DNA of 55,972 bases from Trabulsiella guamensis ATCC 49490 (GCF_000734965.1 NZ_JMTB01000004.1:1-55972); one strand, 5' to 3'; positions 1 through 10,657 are shown, numbered from the stretch's first letter. The notes: generated by a model not told the origin, from the letters alone. A program made the numbers and translations.

Positions 1-1
1 G

Positions 2-130
2 ACGGGACGCTCTGTCGATCACATTGCCTGGGAAGTGGGGTATACCGACCCGTCCGCCTTTCGCAAGATTTTTCGCAAAATCACAGGCGTTACGCCGGGT
101 CAGTATCGCCAGCGTTTTGGCATCACATAA
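2..130 (+). CDS. AraC-family transcriptional regulator, C-terminal fragment
   Basis: The window opens inside this gene; 42 residues and a TAA stop are visible. The segment carries the end of the second helix-turn-helix of the AraC/XylS DNA-binding domain: residues GYTDPSAFRKIFRKITG followed by the typical T-P-G-Q-Y-R ending. The variant at this position is common in regulators with an N-terminal DJ-1/GlxA-like domain, but that part lies outside the window, so neither the effector nor the target can be named. A bidirectional hairpin terminator follows 3 bases after the stop and separates it from the convergent tRNA-Asn gene. Confidence 0.8.
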   Translation, partial: TGRSVDHIAWEVGYTDPSAFRKIFRKITGVTPGQYRQRFGIT

Positions 131-133
131 TGC

Positions 134-163
134 AAAAAGCCTGCTCGAAAGCAGGCTTTTTTT
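134..163. terminator. Bidirectional intrinsic terminator between AraC-type gene and tRNA-Asn
   Basis: A 12-bp perfect stem (AAAAAGCCTGCT with AGCAGGCTTTTT) closes a CGAA loop and ends in a T run on the plus strand. An A run on the 5' side makes it work on the minus strand as well, where it would end the tRNA-Asn transcript. An identical hairpin lies at 2545-2574 beside the second tRNA-Asn. Confidence 0.85.
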
Positions 164-167
164 AATC

Positions 168-243
168 TGGCTCCTCTGACTGGACTCGAACCAGTGACAT
201 ACGGATTAACAGTCCGCCGTTCTACCGACTGAACTACAGAGGA
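168..243 (-). tRNA. tRNA-Asn (anticodon GTT)
   Basis: This 76-base gene on the minus strand has the encoded 3' CCA, the acceptor stem TCCTCTG/CAGAGGA, the anticodon-loop bases CTGTTAATC with anticodon GTT, and the T-loop GTTCGAGTC. It matches my recollection of the E. coli asnT/U/V/W tRNA. It is identical in sequence to the copy at 2581-2656. A strong promoter lies just upstream on the minus strand and a terminator just downstream. Confidence 0.97.
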
Positions 244-261
244 ATTGTGTGAACGGGGCGC

Positions 262-290
262 ATATTAACGGCGCTGTTTGCCTTTGTCAA
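262..290 (-). promoter_or_regulatory. Sigma-70 promoter of tRNA-Asn copy 1
   Basis: On the minus strand there is a perfect -35 TTGACA (285-290) and a -10 TAATAT (262-267) separated by 17 bases. A GC-rich stretch GCGCCCCG follows the -10 box, as expected of a stringently controlled stable-RNA promoter. Confidence 0.85.
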
Positions 291-368
291 AGGCCGGTTG
301 CCCTGTCAGATACTGACTGCTGACAATTTCAGCAATATCATCTGCATTGCTGGTTTATTGACCAGTAC

Positions 369-385
369 TGCACCGCGACGGTGCA
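369..385. promoter_or_regulatory. NtrC-binding site upstream of nac
   Basis: This is a 17-bp perfect inverted repeat, TGCACC-GCGAC-GGTGCA, which matches the NtrC consensus (TGCAC...GTGCA). Its centre lies about 140 bp upstream of the expected nac transcription start. That is an enhancer-like distance of the kind described for nac in Klebsiella. No second equally good site was seen. Confidence 0.8.
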
Positions 386-492
386 AAATTACCTCTAATG
401 GGGCATAGCGGCTTCTGCTGACTGTTGCGCAAAAACAACGAAATACATCAGAAACGCTTATTTATCGGCGCTGGCGGGACGTTATTAAAAGC

Positions 493-508
493 TGGCAAGC
501 ATATTGCA
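493..508 (+). promoter_or_regulatory. Sigma-54 promoter of nac
   Basis: The sequence TGGCAAGCATATTGCA has the invariant GG (494-495) and GC (506-507) with exactly 10 bases between them, as RpoN promoters require. Transcription should start near 519, about 50 bases ahead of the nac start codon. With the upstream NtrC palindrome this places nac under nitrogen-limitation control. Confidence 0.85.
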
Positions 509-568
509 ATATTTCCGGCTAGTTAAAAGACCGCCCATAAGGGCATGGCATTCCGGACAGGGGGCAAT

Positions 569-1486
569 ATGAATTTAAGACGACTGAAGTACTTCGTGAA
601 AATCGTCGACATCGGTAGCCTGACGCAGGCCGCAGAAGTGCTGCACATCGCGCAACCCGCGCTGAGTCAGCAGGTGGCTACTCTGGAAGGGGAACTGGAT
701 CAGCAGTTGCTGATTCGCACCAAGCGGGGCGTTACGCCAACCGAAGCCGGGAAAATTCTCTACACCCATGCACGGACGATTTTGCGCCAGTGTGAACAGG
801 CGCATATGGCGGTCAGCCATGTTGGTCAGACGCTGAGCGGCCAGGTTTCTATCGGACTCGCGCCGGGAACGGCGGCGTCATCTGTAACCATGCCGTTATT
901 GCAGACAGTACGTAATGAACTGCCAAACGTACTGGTGTATCTGCATGAAAATAGCGGCGCCATTCTGAACGACAAACTTCTGAGCGGTCAGCTGGATATG
1001 GCGGTGTTGTATGACCGCGCCCCAGTCGCCGGGATCAACAGCCAGCCGTTGCTGAAAGAAGAACTCTACGTTGTCGGTACGCGCGATTGCCCGGGGCAGG
1101 GCGTTGATCTGGCGCTGGTGGCCGAAATGAATCTCTTCCTGCCGCGAGACTACAGTGCGGTGCGGGCACGGGTGGATGAGGCGTTCTCGCTGCGCCGCCT
1201 GACGGCAAAAGTCGTCGGCGAAATTGATTCCATCTCCACGCTGACCGCCGCTATAGCCAGCGGGATGGGTGTGACGGTACTGCCTGAATCGGCAGCAAGT
1301 TCGTTGTGCAGCGCCGCCAACGGCTGGATGGCGCGCATCTCATCACCATCAATGAGCTTGCCGCTGTCGCTAAACGTATCGGCGCGAGGTTCTCTGTCGC
1401 CGCAGGCACAGGCAGTGAAAGAGATTCTGATGTCGCTGGTGAGTCGCCCGACCCTGGAAAACCGGGAATTGCAGCTGGTTAGCTAG
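569..1486 (+). CDS. nac: Nac, LysR-type nitrogen assimilation control protein
   Basis: This 305-residue LysR-family regulator links the Ntr system to sigma-70 genes of nitrogen metabolism. In Klebsiella and E. coli it responds to nitrogen limitation through its own synthesis rather than a known ligand. The N-terminal winged helix-turn-helix (MNLRRLKYFVKIVDIGSLTQ, then AAEVLHIAQPALSQQVATLE) covers about residues 1-60, and the rest is the LysR effector-domain fold. The start at 569 matches the known N-terminus and has a purine-rich ribosome site (ACAGGGGG) 4 bases upstream; an in-frame ATG at 545 would add eight residues without a good site. The sigma-54 promoter and NtrC palindrome lie directly upstream. 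The paralogue-like regulator cbl follows after 101 bases in the same orientation. Confidence 0.95.
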   Translation: MNLRRLKYFVKIVDIGSLTQAAEVLHIAQPALSQQVATLEGELDQQLLIRTKRGVTPTEAGKILYTHARTILRQCEQAHMAVSHVGQTLSGQVSIGLAPGTAASSVTMPLLQTVRNELPNVLVYLHENSGAILNDKLLSGQLDMAVLYDRAPVAGINSQPLLKEELYVVGTRDCPGQGVDLALVAEMNLFLPRDYSAVRARVDEAFSLRRLTAKVVGEIDSISTLTAAIASGMGVTVLPESAASSLCSAANGWMARISSPSMSLPLSLNVSARGSLSPQAQAVKEILMSLVSRPTLENRELQLVS

Positions 1487-1587
1487 GCGTTATTCCTGAC
1501 AGGAATAAGATGCTGGTTTTTATTATTTGTTCGCCGGAAGCGCAGACTCTAACAATAGCAGTATGTCTGATGGTCCCGGAGGGAAGG

Positions 1588-2538
1588 GTGAATTTCCAGC
1601 AACTTAAAATAATCCGCGAGGCAGCGCGGCAGGATTACAACCTGACAGAAGTCGCCAACATGCTTTACACGTCGCAGTCCGGCGTGAGCCGCCATATCCG
1701 CGAGCTGGAAGAAGAACTGGGGATTGAGATTTTCATCCGCCGCGGTAAGCGACTGTTGGGGATGACGGAACCCGGCAAAGCATTACTGGTCATTGCTGAA
1801 CGTATTCTGAATGAGGCGAGCAACGTCCGTCGTCTCGCCGATCTGTTCACCAATGACGCGACAGGCGTGCTGACCATTGCGACCACGCACACCCAGGCGC
1901 GTTACAGTTTGCCGCCGGTGATCAAGGCGTTCCGCGAACTGTACAGTGATGTCCGCCTGGAGTTGATTCAGGGGACGCCGCAGGAAATCGATGCACTGCT
2001 GCATAACGGCGGGGCGGATATTGGCATTGCCAGCGAGCGGCTGAGCAATGACCCGACGCTCGCCGCGTTCCCGTGGTTTCGCTGGTATCACAGTCTGCTG
2101 GTGCCGAAAAACCATCCGTTGACGCAAGTCTCGCCGTTGACGCTCGACGATATCGCCCGCTGGCCGTTAATCACTTACCGTCAGGGGATCACAGGTCGCT
2201 CGCGTATTGATGAAGCCTTTAACCGCCGTGGACTGGTGCCGGACATAGTGCTCAGCGCGCAGGATTCCGACGTTATCAAAACCTACGTTGAATTAGGGCT
2301 GGGCATTGGGCTGGTGGCGGAGCAGTCGGGTGATCATCAGGAGTCTGATACGCTCACAAGGCTCGAAACCCGCCATCTTTTCGATGCCAACACCGTCTGG
2401 CTGGGGTTAAAGCGCGGTCAGTTACAACGTAACTATGTCTGGCGGTTTATTGAATTATGTAATGCCGGGCTGTCGCTTGAGGAGATCAAGCAACAGGCGA
2501 TGGAGCCGGAAGAAGTGGCTATCGATTACCAGATCTAG
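1588..2538 (+). CDS. cbl: Cbl, LysR-type regulator of sulfonate utilisation
   Basis: This 316-residue CysB-like LysR regulator in E. coli activates tauABCD and ssuEADCB during sulfate starvation. The DNA-binding domain (about residues 1-60) contains the CysB/Cbl signature TEVANMLYTSQSGVSRHIRE. The effector domain keeps typical CysB-family stretches such as TTHTQARYSLP and GITGRSRIDEAF. Translation most likely starts at the GTG at 1588, preceded by GGAGGGAAG, because this gives the exact family length. An upstream frame opening at 1510 would add 26 unrelated residues. In E. coli cbl is activated by CysB and repressed by Nac, which fits the neighbouring nac. An ABC importer of sulfonate/taurine type lies 4 kb away, a possible target though this is only inference. 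Confidence 0.95.
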   Translation: MNFQQLKIIREAARQDYNLTEVANMLYTSQSGVSRHIRELEEELGIEIFIRRGKRLLGMTEPGKALLVIAERILNEASNVRRLADLFTNDATGVLTIATTHTQARYSLPPVIKAFRELYSDVRLELIQGTPQEIDALLHNGGADIGIASERLSNDPTLAAFPWFRWYHSLLVPKNHPLTQVSPLTLDDIARWPLITYRQGITGRSRIDEAFNRRGLVPDIVLSAQDSDVIKTYVELGLGIGLVAEQSGDHQESDTLTRLETRHLFDANTVWLGLKRGQLQRNYVWRFIELCNAGLSLEEIKQQAMEPEEVAIDYQI

Positions 2539-2544
2539 AAAAGC

Positions 2545-2574
2545 AAAAAGCCTGCTCGAAAGCAGGCTTTTTTT
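2545..2574. terminator. Bidirectional intrinsic terminator between cbl and tRNA-Asn
   Basis: A 12-bp stem with CGAA loop and T run begins 6 bases after the cbl stop. It is the same hairpin as at 134-163, and the A run on its 5' side serves the convergent tRNA-Asn. Confidence 0.85.
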
Positions 2575-2580
2575 GAAATC

Positions 2581-2656
2581 TGGCTCCTCTGACTGGACTC
2601 GAACCAGTGACATACGGATTAACAGTCCGCCGTTCTACCGACTGAACTACAGAGGA
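2581..2656 (-). tRNA. tRNA-Asn (anticodon GTT)
   Basis: This 76-base minus-strand gene has encoded CCA and anticodon GTT, and is identical to the copy at 168-243. It has its own promoter upstream and its own terminator downstream. Several unlinked tRNA-Asn copies around nac/cbl are normal for enterobacteria. Confidence 0.97.
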
Positions 2657-2674
2657 ATCGTGTGAACGGGGCGA

Positions 2675-2703
2675 ATACTAATGGCTCCCCTTTTTTGTGT
2701 CAA
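2675..2703 (-). promoter_or_regulatory. Sigma-70 promoter of tRNA-Asn copy 2
   Basis: On the minus strand there is a -35 TTGACA (2698-2703) and a -10 TAGTAT (2675-2680) with a 17-base spacer. The leader after the -10 matches that of copy 1, but the spacer sequence does not, so the repeat ends at the promoter. Confidence 0.8.
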
Positions 2704-2756
2704 CACTAAATTTAACCTGCTGATTCAACTGGATGAATTTAGCGCAGGCTGTTGTT

Positions 2757-3554
2757 TTAGTGAACTACCGGTGAGTTATCATCAATACTGACGCCATTCT
2801 CGCGTAAACGTGCCAGCGGGTCCTGCTGATAAAACTGGCAAAAACGCTGCCACAGCGCCGGGAAGCGGGGAGCAAAGAACTCGGGGGCACTGAAAAAGTA
2901 TTCTGACAGCACGGCAAAACACTCCGCCGGATCACTCGCTGCATAGGCATCAATGCTGGCGGCGCTTTCGCCTACCAGGTCAATTTCATCCTGAATGTTG
3001 TTCATCGCCGCGTGCAGGTCATGTTCCCACCCGGCCACTTCACGCAGCGGGATTAATGGCACGCCGCTGGCGCGGTCGCCGTTACGGGTGTCGAGCTTAT
3101 GTGCCACTTCATGAACGATTAAGTTGAAACCGGAGGCGTCGAAGGAGTCCTGAATATCAAGCCAGTTCAGCACTATCGGCCCCTGTTGCCAGCTTTGCCC
3201 TGACTGCACGACCCGCTGATTATGCACCAGCCCGATGTCGTCTTCCCATTCGTCATCCACTACGAATGGCGCGGGGTAGATGAGGATTTCATGAAAACCA
3301 TCCAGCCATTCAAGACCCAGTTCCAGTACCGGTAAGCAGAACAGTAGTGCAATGCGGGCATGTTGCTCCGCGGTAAGTTCCAGCCCTTGCAGAACAACCA
3401 GCCGCTTTTGTTGTAAAAAACGGTCGGCAAGATGAACCAGCTTCGCCTGCTCATCATCCGAAAGGTTCGCTAAAACAGGAATAGCCAGCGCCTGCTCCCA
3501 GTTGATCTGGGGATTGGGGCTCGTGTCATGTGCTTTCCAGGGCCACTTAATCAT
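2757..3554 (-). CDS. mtfA: MtfA, Mlc titration factor / zinc aminopeptidase
   Basis: This 265-residue cytoplasmic protein of the M90 peptidase family binds the glucose repressor Mlc and relieves repression of ptsG in E. coli. The zinc-binding motif HEVAH lies at residues 148-152, followed by K-L-D. The glutamate expected as the third ligand sits in [14 protein letters not shown] near residue 211. The length equals that of the E. coli protein. It is a single-gene unit between the second tRNA-Asn and tRNA-Ser, the same arrangement as in E. coli, and nothing looks truncated. Confidence 0.95.
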   Translation of the reverse strand: MIKWPWKAHDTSPNPQINWEQALAIPVLANLSDDEQAKLVHLADRFLQQKRLVVLQGLELTAEQHARIALLFCLPVLELGLEWLDGFHEILIYPAPFVVDDEWEDDIGLVHNQRVVQSGQSWQQGPIVLNWLDIQDSFDASGFNLIVHEVAHKLDTRNGDRASGVPLIPLREVAGWEHDLHAAMNNIQDEIDLVGESAASIDAYAASDPAECFAVLSEYFFSAPEFFAPRFPALWQRFCQFYQQDPLARLRENGVSIDDNSPVVH

Positions 3555-3646
3555 CGTTTTGCTCGCAAACTCGTCACTTGAACAGAATTGGAGGTACCGG
3601 GTCTGTTAAAATGCCAAAGATCCTGGCATGATGGCAACCATAAAAC

Positions 3647-3736
3647 GGAGAGATGCCGGAGCGGCTGAACGGACCGGTCTCGAAAACCGGAGTAGGGGCA
3701 ACTCTACCGGGGGTTCAAATCCCCCTCTCTCCGCCA
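3647..3736 (+). tRNA. serU: tRNA-Ser (anticodon CGA)
   Basis: This 90-base class II tRNA has a long variable arm, anticodon CGA in the loop TCTCGAAAA, acceptor stem GGAGAGA/TCTCTCC and encoded GCCA end. It matches E. coli serU and, as there, adjoins mtfA. serU is a frequent integration site, but no integrase or repeated tRNA 3' end was found here. Confidence 0.97.
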
Positions 3737-6273
<2,537 letters not shown>

Positions 6274-6295
6274 TTCGTAACTCCCGCATGGCATG

Positions 6296-6323
6296 ACGGC
6301 TCTCTTTACAGAGAGCCGTTTTT
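6296..6323 (+). terminator. katG intrinsic terminator
   Basis: A perfect 10-bp stem (ACGGCTCTCT with AGAGAGCCGT), a TTAC loop and a T run lie 23 bases after the katG stop. Confidence 0.85.
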
Positions 6324-6362
6324 ATGTGCCTGATAATATCGTTATCAGGACAGGAGACAGAA

Positions 6363-7229
6363 TTACCGCTGCATTCCCCAGCGCTTCACCGTCACCTTTT
6401 CCAGACTGGAGAATACCACGCCTTCTGCCAGCAGACCGATCACGATGACGGTTAATAATCCCGCAAATACCCGGTCAGTGAACAGTTCATTGCGATTCTG
6501 GAATATATACCAGCCCAGACCACCCTCGCCGCTGGATGCACCAAATACCAGTTCCGCCGCGATCAGCGTTCTCCAGGCGAAAGCCCAACCGATCTTAAGA
6601 CCGGAAAGGATGGCGGGAAGAGATGCCGGAATAAGGATCAGGATGACATAGCGAGGCCCGCTAAGGCCGTAGTTCCGCCCCGCCATACGCAGCGTTTCTG
6701 GCACACTGCTAAAGCCTGACCAGGTATTCAGCGCGACTGGCCACATCACGGAATGTATCAGCACAAATATCAGGCTGGCGTTCCCCAGCCCAAACCACAG
6801 CAGAGCCAGTGGTAACAAGGCAATTGCTGGCAGTGGATTCAGCATGGCGGTTATAGTACTGAGCAAATCCCGACCAAACTGCGTGGTTACGGCAAGAGCG
6901 CTGGCAATCAATGCCAGTGCACTTCCTGCGAGATATCCTTTCAATAGCGTGCTGAGCGAATTGATGATTTTTTCAGGCAGTTCGCCATTGCGCATGTCTT
7001 CGCTGAACGCCCGCAGCGTCTGAAGTACGCCAGGTAACATCAGGTCATTTTGCTGCACCCGAGCGGCTATCTCCCATAACACCAGTACCAGGAACACTAT
7101 CAGACACTTGCGCAGCCATGTCTGATTCCACAGGCGCTGACTTAAGGGCAGCGGCGTTTCCACCGGCAGATTTCGCAACGGCGGTAATTCGTGTTCGAAT
7201 TCAGGACGAATGTACGGTGACCGGGACAT
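6363..7229 (-). CDS. ABC transporter permease, SsuC/TauC/NrtB-like
   Basis: This 288-residue inner-membrane permease of the BPD_transp_1 family is of the kind that imports sulfonates, taurine, nitrate or thiamine precursors. A hydrophobic helix (CLIVFLVLVLWEIAA) follows a roughly 50-residue cytoplasmic N-terminus, and further membrane segments follow. The stretch RMAGRNYGLSGPRYVILILIP is the EAA-type coupling region that docks with the ATPase. I chose the ATG at 7229 because GAGGAG lies 7 bases upstream and the family N-terminus fits. A longer frame from 7337 lacks homology. The gene starts inside the end of the ATPase gene (29-base overlap), so the two should be translationally coupled. It is the last gene of the three-gene importer operon. 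Confidence 0.88.
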   Translation of the reverse strand: MSRSPYIRPEFEHELPPLRNLPVETPLPLSQRLWNQTWLRKCLIVFLVLVLWEIAARVQQNDLMLPGVLQTLRAFSEDMRNGELPEKIINSLSTLLKGYLAGSALALIASALAVTTQFGRDLLSTITAMLNPLPAIALLPLALLWFGLGNASLIFVLIHSVMWPVALNTWSGFSSVPETLRMAGRNYGLSGPRYVILILIPASLPAILSGLKIGWAFAWRTLIAAELVFGASSGEGGLGWYIFQNRNELFTDRVFAGLLTVIVIGLLAEGVVFSSLEKVTVKRWGMQR

Positions 7230-8043
7230 ACGCAGGCTCCTCACCGGATGAATGAGACGGGGTATTCCCGGGCGTCGGGAATAACAGATGGTGAATATGA
7301 CGAGCGGCGTGCTGGAATGCTTCGCTGCCAAAGTCATTCAGTGTGAACTGATGGCAATTAAGTTCTGCCCTGACACGTCCTGGATGCGGTGATAACACCA
7401 GGATACGATTGCCTACCACCAGTGCTTCTTCAATCGAGTGAGTGACGAACAACAGGGTAAAGCGCTCTTCTTCCCAGAGTGCCAGCAGCTCCTCCTGTAT
7501 CGTCCGTCGGGTCAGCGCATCCAGGGCTGCAAAGGGTTCGTCCATTAGCAGGATGCGCGGTTTCATCGCCAGCGCACGCGCGATGGCGACACGCTGCTTC
7601 ATTCCACCGGAGAGCATATGGGGCATGACATCAGCAAAATCCGCCAGACCAACCTTCTGAAGGAAATGCAGCGCCGTCTCTTTTGCTTGTGAACGACTGG
7701 CCTTTCGGCTGGCCAGCAGCGGAAACATGACGTTTTCCAGCACCGTTTTCCACGGCGGCAATTGATCGAACTCCTGGAATACCATCATCCGCTCCGGACC
7801 AGGAGTATTAACCGGCGTACCCGCCAGTGAAATTTGACCACTGCGTGGAGTCAGAAAACCGCCTGCGGCTTTTAACAGGCTCGATTTCCCGCAGCCTGAC
7901 GGCCCAAGCAGGATAAAACGGTCACCCGGCCAGACCTCAAAACTGACATCATGCGTGGCACGCACTTGCCGTTCACGGGTACGGTATTCAATATCGACAT
8001 TACTGACCTGCAGCAGCGGGCCGTCGGGTTGTTGAGTGACCAT
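7201..8043 (-). CDS. ABC transporter ATP-binding protein, SsuB/TauB-like
   Basis: This 280-residue ATPase energises the importer. Walker A GPSGCGKSS lies at about residues 47-55, the Q-loop at VFQEFDQLPPW, the signature LSGGMKQR at about 143-150, Walker B ILLMDEP at about 163-169, and the switch His in FVTHSIEEA. The family resemblance is to nitrate/sulfonate/taurine importers. The roughly 40-residue tail after the core is longer than in SsuB. It is the middle gene, 21 bases after the binding protein, and it overlaps the permease. Substrate specificity cannot be read from the ATPase. Confidence 0.9.
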   Translation of the reverse strand: MVTQQPDGPLLQVSNVDIEYRTRERQVRATHDVSFEVWPGDRFILLGPSGCGKSSLLKAAGGFLTPRSGQISLAGTPVNTPGPERMMVFQEFDQLPPWKTVLENVMFPLLASRKASRSQAKETALHFLQKVGLADFADVMPHMLSGGMKQRVAIARALAMKPRILLMDEPFAALDALTRRTIQEELLALWEEERFTLLFVTHSIEEALVVGNRILVLSPHPGRVRAELNCHQFTLNDFGSEAFQHAARHIHHLLFPTPGNTPSHSSGEEPAYVPVTVHSS

Positions 8044-8064
8044 TTGAGCCTCCGGTATTACGGT

Positions 8065-9072
8065 TTAACTGCCTGGGTTTTCCCATGCTTCGTTAAAGAA
8101 ATAATCCTTCCAGGAGTTCGCTTTATTTTTCAGTACGCCAAGCTCATGGAGTTTTTCCGCATATACGCCGGTACGCTCAGGAGAAATCGTAAAGCTGATT
8201 TCTGGATCGTTGACAATTTTTTGTACCAGCGGTAAGGGCAGTCGTGATTTCTCGACGCGGATATACGTTTCGGCCGCCGCATTTTTGTCACGGTTTATGA
8301 TATTTGTGGCTTCGCTGAGGGCGCGATAAAACGCCTTATAGGTTTTCGGGTTTTCATCATGGAATTTCTGCGTGGTGTAGAGAACATTAAACGTCGCCTG
8401 TCCACCCAGCACATCATAGGAACTGAGCACTTTATGCACATTACTGTGTTCCAGGGCCTGATACTGGAATGGCGGGCTGGAAAAATGGGTGGTAATTTCC
8501 GAACCGCCGGCGATTAATGCTGCGCTGGCATCCGGGTGCGGTAAGCTGACGCTAATGTTATCGAAGCGTTTGAAGTCTTTGTCGCCATATAATTTCGCTG
8601 TCTCGATTTGTAATGTCCGGGACTGAAAACCGACCCCGGCCGCCGGAACGGCAATTCTGTCTTTTTCGGTCAGATCTTTAATACTTTTTACCGCCGGGTT
8701 ATTACTCAATAAATAATTGGGCATCGAACCAAGCGAGGCGATGGCTTTCACATTTTGCTGACCCTTGGTGCGATCCCATAAGGTCAATAAAGGCGGGACG
8801 CCTGCTGACGCGACGTCCAGAGCGCCAGACAGCAGCGCTTCATTCATTCCGGTTGCTCCGGAAATGGTGCGCCACTCAACTTTGATATCCAGCCCCTCTT
8901 TTTTCCCCTCTATTTCGATAAGGTGCTGGTCGCGAACCACATCAAGAATTAAATACCCGATGCCAAATTGCTGCGCGATACTAATATTCCCTTCCGCAAA
9001 TGCTGAAAGGTTTACGCCACCGAGGGTGGAAAATGCCAGAGTCCAGGCCAGGACCCTGTTTCTTTTATTCAT
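8065..9072 (-). CDS. ABC transporter periplasmic substrate-binding protein, SsuA/TauA/NMT1-like
   Basis: This 335-residue protein has a Sec signal peptide (about residues 1-26, ending in LSAFA), so it is periplasmic. The fold is that of the nitrate/sulfonate/taurine and NMT1/THI5-like binding proteins. Typical signs are ISGATGMNEALLSGALDVASAGVPPLL near the N-terminus and IAVPAAGVGFQSRTLQIE at the start of domain 2. It is the first gene of a binding protein-ATPase-permease operon. No oxygenase, desulfonase or reductase gene is nearby to reveal the substrate, so aliphatic sulfonates, taurine or another anion are all possible. The proximity of cbl is suggestive only. Promoter elements in the 9073-9182 stretch were not clear. 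Confidence 0.87.
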   Translation of the reverse strand: MNKRNRVLAWTLAFSTLGGVNLSAFAEGNISIAQQFGIGYLILDVVRDQHLIEIEGKKEGLDIKVEWRTISGATGMNEALLSGALDVASAGVPPLLTLWDRTKGQQNVKAIASLGSMPNYLLSNNPAVKSIKDLTEKDRIAVPAAGVGFQSRTLQIETAKLYGDKDFKRFDNISVSLPHPDASAALIAGGSEITTHFSSPPFQYQALEHSNVHKVLSSYDVLGGQATFNVLYTTQKFHDENPKTYKAFYRALSEATNIINRDKNAAAETYIRVEKSRLPLPLVQKIVNDPEISFTISPERTGVYAEKLHELGVLKNKANSWKDYFFNEAWENPGS

Positions 9073-9182
9073 GTCAGTTCCCCAGAAAGATGTTTCTCAG
9101 CCAAAAATCATGGTCACAGGCGAGGGGGAAAGGAAATAATTTAAATGGTAATGAATAGCAGGAAAATGAATAAGGCGGAAAC

Positions 9183-9212
9183 AAAACCGGGGAAGCAGCC
9201 TTCCCCGGTTTT
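9183..9212 (-). terminator. Porin gene terminator
   Basis: A perfect 12-bp stem AAAACCGGGGAA/TTCCCCGGTTTT with a 6-base loop lies directly downstream of the porin stop codon on the minus strand and ends in T residues. Confidence 0.75.
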
Positions 9213-9217
9213 TAACA

Positions 9218-10390
9218 TCAGAACTGATAAACCATGCCTACGCCAACGACGTCATCAGTGGAGATGCCGTTGTCGGAATAGAAGTCATCGTCTTCATCCA
9301 GCAGGTTGATTTTGTAATCAACGTACGCGGTGAAGTTTTTGTTGAAGTTGTAGTACGCACCCACTTCAACGTAGTTCACCAGATCCTGGTCTACATAGTC
9401 GTAACCATTGCTGGTGTTGTAGTCGTTACCGCCGAGGTCTTTCCCTTTCGAGTAAACCCACGCCAGTGACGGACGCAGACCGAAGTCGAACTGATACTGC
9501 GCAACCGCTTCGAAGTTCTGCGTTTTGTTGGCAATACCGTTATCACCGTACGGTGTCATATTGCGGGTTTCAGCATACATCATCGCCAGATAGACATCAT
9601 TCGCGTCATACTTCGCGCCAAACGTCCACACTTCCGCGTTTTCGCCACCCGCGTATTTGACGTAACGGTTACCACTGCCCGCACCATAAGCAACCTGATC
9701 ATTGGTACGGTCAGAAGCGGAGTATGCCGCACCCAGGCTCAGACCAAAATCAAAGTTGTAAGTGGTGGACATCGCGTAGCCGTCACCGTTCTGGAAGCGA
9801 ATGTCTTTATCATCTTTACGGTTTTTGGTGCCTTCCTGATCTTCGTTAGCGTTGGAACCTTCGTTATTGCCCTGGTACTGCAGCGCGAAGTTCAGGCCAT
9901 CGACCAGACCGAAGAAATCTGCGTTGCGGTAGGTCGCCACACCGTTGGCACGGCCAACCATGAAGTTGTCAGTCCAGGTGTAGGAGTCGCCACCGAACAC
10001 TGGCAGCATATCGGTCCAGCTTTCAATGTCGTACACCGCGCCATAGTTACGGCCATAATCAAAAGAGCCGTAATTGCCGAACTTCAGGCCCGCGAACGCC
10101 AGACGGTTAAAAGAGGTGTCACCGCTGCCTTCGGTGTCGTTAGCGTAAGTTTTGTATTCCCACTGACCATAGCCGGTCAGCTGGTCGGTAATCTGGGTTT
10201 CGCCTTTAAAGCCGATCTGTACGTAGGTTTCGTCACCGTCGTCACCCGGGTTATCGGAAAACGTATGGCGCGCATCTACTTTGCCGTACAGATCAACTTT
10301 ATTGCCGTCTTTATTATACATTTCAGCCGCATTTGCAGCGCCAGCCAGTAATAAAGCAGGCACAATTATTGCCAGAACTTTTCTTTTCAT
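9218..10390 (-). CDS. ompS1: OmpS1-like general porin (OmpC/OmpF family)
   Basis: This 390-residue outer-membrane trimeric porin has a 21-residue signal peptide ([21 protein letters not shown]) and the mature start [17 protein letters not shown]. The loop 3 region contains the porin hallmark [10 protein letters not shown], which constricts the pore. Alternating beta strands continue to the C-terminal aromatic residue (VYQF). The order serU ... porin ... dcm is that of Salmonella ompS1 and of the E. coli yedS relic, which supports the name; paralogy with OmpC or OmpN is the main alternative. Compared with OmpC the loops are rich in Asp/Asn. In Salmonella the gene is normally quiet and is controlled by OmpR, LeuO and H-NS. 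The AT-rich upstream region here would suit similar silencing. Confidence 0.85.
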   Translation of the reverse strand: MKRKVLAIIVPALLLAGAANAAEMYNKDGNKVDLYGKVDARHTFSDNPGDDGDETYVQIGFKGETQITDQLTGYGQWEYKTYANDTEGSGDTSFNRLAFAGLKFGNYGSFDYGRNYGAVYDIESWTDMLPVFGGDSYTWTDNFMVGRANGVATYRNADFFGLVDGLNFALQYQGNNEGSNANEDQEGTKNRKDDKDIRFQNGDGYAMSTTYNFDFGLSLGAAYSASDRTNDQVAYGAGSGNRYVKYAGGENAEVWTFGAKYDANDVYLAMMYAETRNMTPYGDNGIANKTQNFEAVAQYQFDFGLRPSLAWVYSKGKDLGGNDYNTSNGYDYVDQDLVNYVEVGAYYNFNKNFTAYVDYKINLLDEDDDFYSDNGISTDDVVGVGMVYQF

Positions 10391-10657
10391 TATATATTCC
10401 CTTCAGATTATAATTGACGTGAATATTTGTAATGCCGTCATGAATTACAGGAGAAATACTAGCCATATAGTTCAGTTTAATTTAAAAGAAAAATGTAATT
10501 AAATTATTTCTAATATTGCAAAATGTTTCTGATTTGAGTGATATAAATATACTGAATGAATAATAGTGAATTTATTTATATGGTTGATTTTTAATGAATT
10601 TATCAAAATTATGAATGTGTGTGAATAATTGATTTTTATTATGCATTGCGATCGGGC
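10391..10657 (-). promoter_or_regulatory. AT-rich porin promoter/leader region
   Basis: This 267-base stretch between the porin start and the sRNA terminator is strongly AT-rich and holds no gene. Such composition favours H-NS binding, known for ompS1 in Salmonella. I could not assign OmpR boxes or a single promoter with confidence. Confidence 0.45.

Larger units (their letters stand above)
132..260. repeat. Direct repeat copy 1: terminator + tRNA-Asn + leader
   Basis: About 130 bases covering the hairpin terminator, the whole tRNA-Asn gene and its first 17 leader bases recur at 2543-2673 in the same orientation. The differences are a few bases between terminator and tRNA and one base in the leader. 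The two copies bracket nac and cbl, so recombination between them would remove or duplicate both regulators. Confidence 0.85.
2543..2673. repeat. Direct repeat copy 2: terminator + tRNA-Asn + leader
   Basis: This is the second copy of the module at 132-260, in the same orientation and about 2.4 kb downstream. It differs by TTGAAATC in place of TTAATC between terminator and tRNA, and by one base in the leader. Confidence 0.85.

Noticed and set aside
1490..1508. TTATTCC/GGAATAA hairpin after nac
   Set aside because: The stem is short and there is no T run, so it is not a convincing terminator.
3578..3612. TTGAAC ... TAAAAT as serU promoter
   Set aside because: The spacing is 23 bases; other pairs are equally weak, so none was called.
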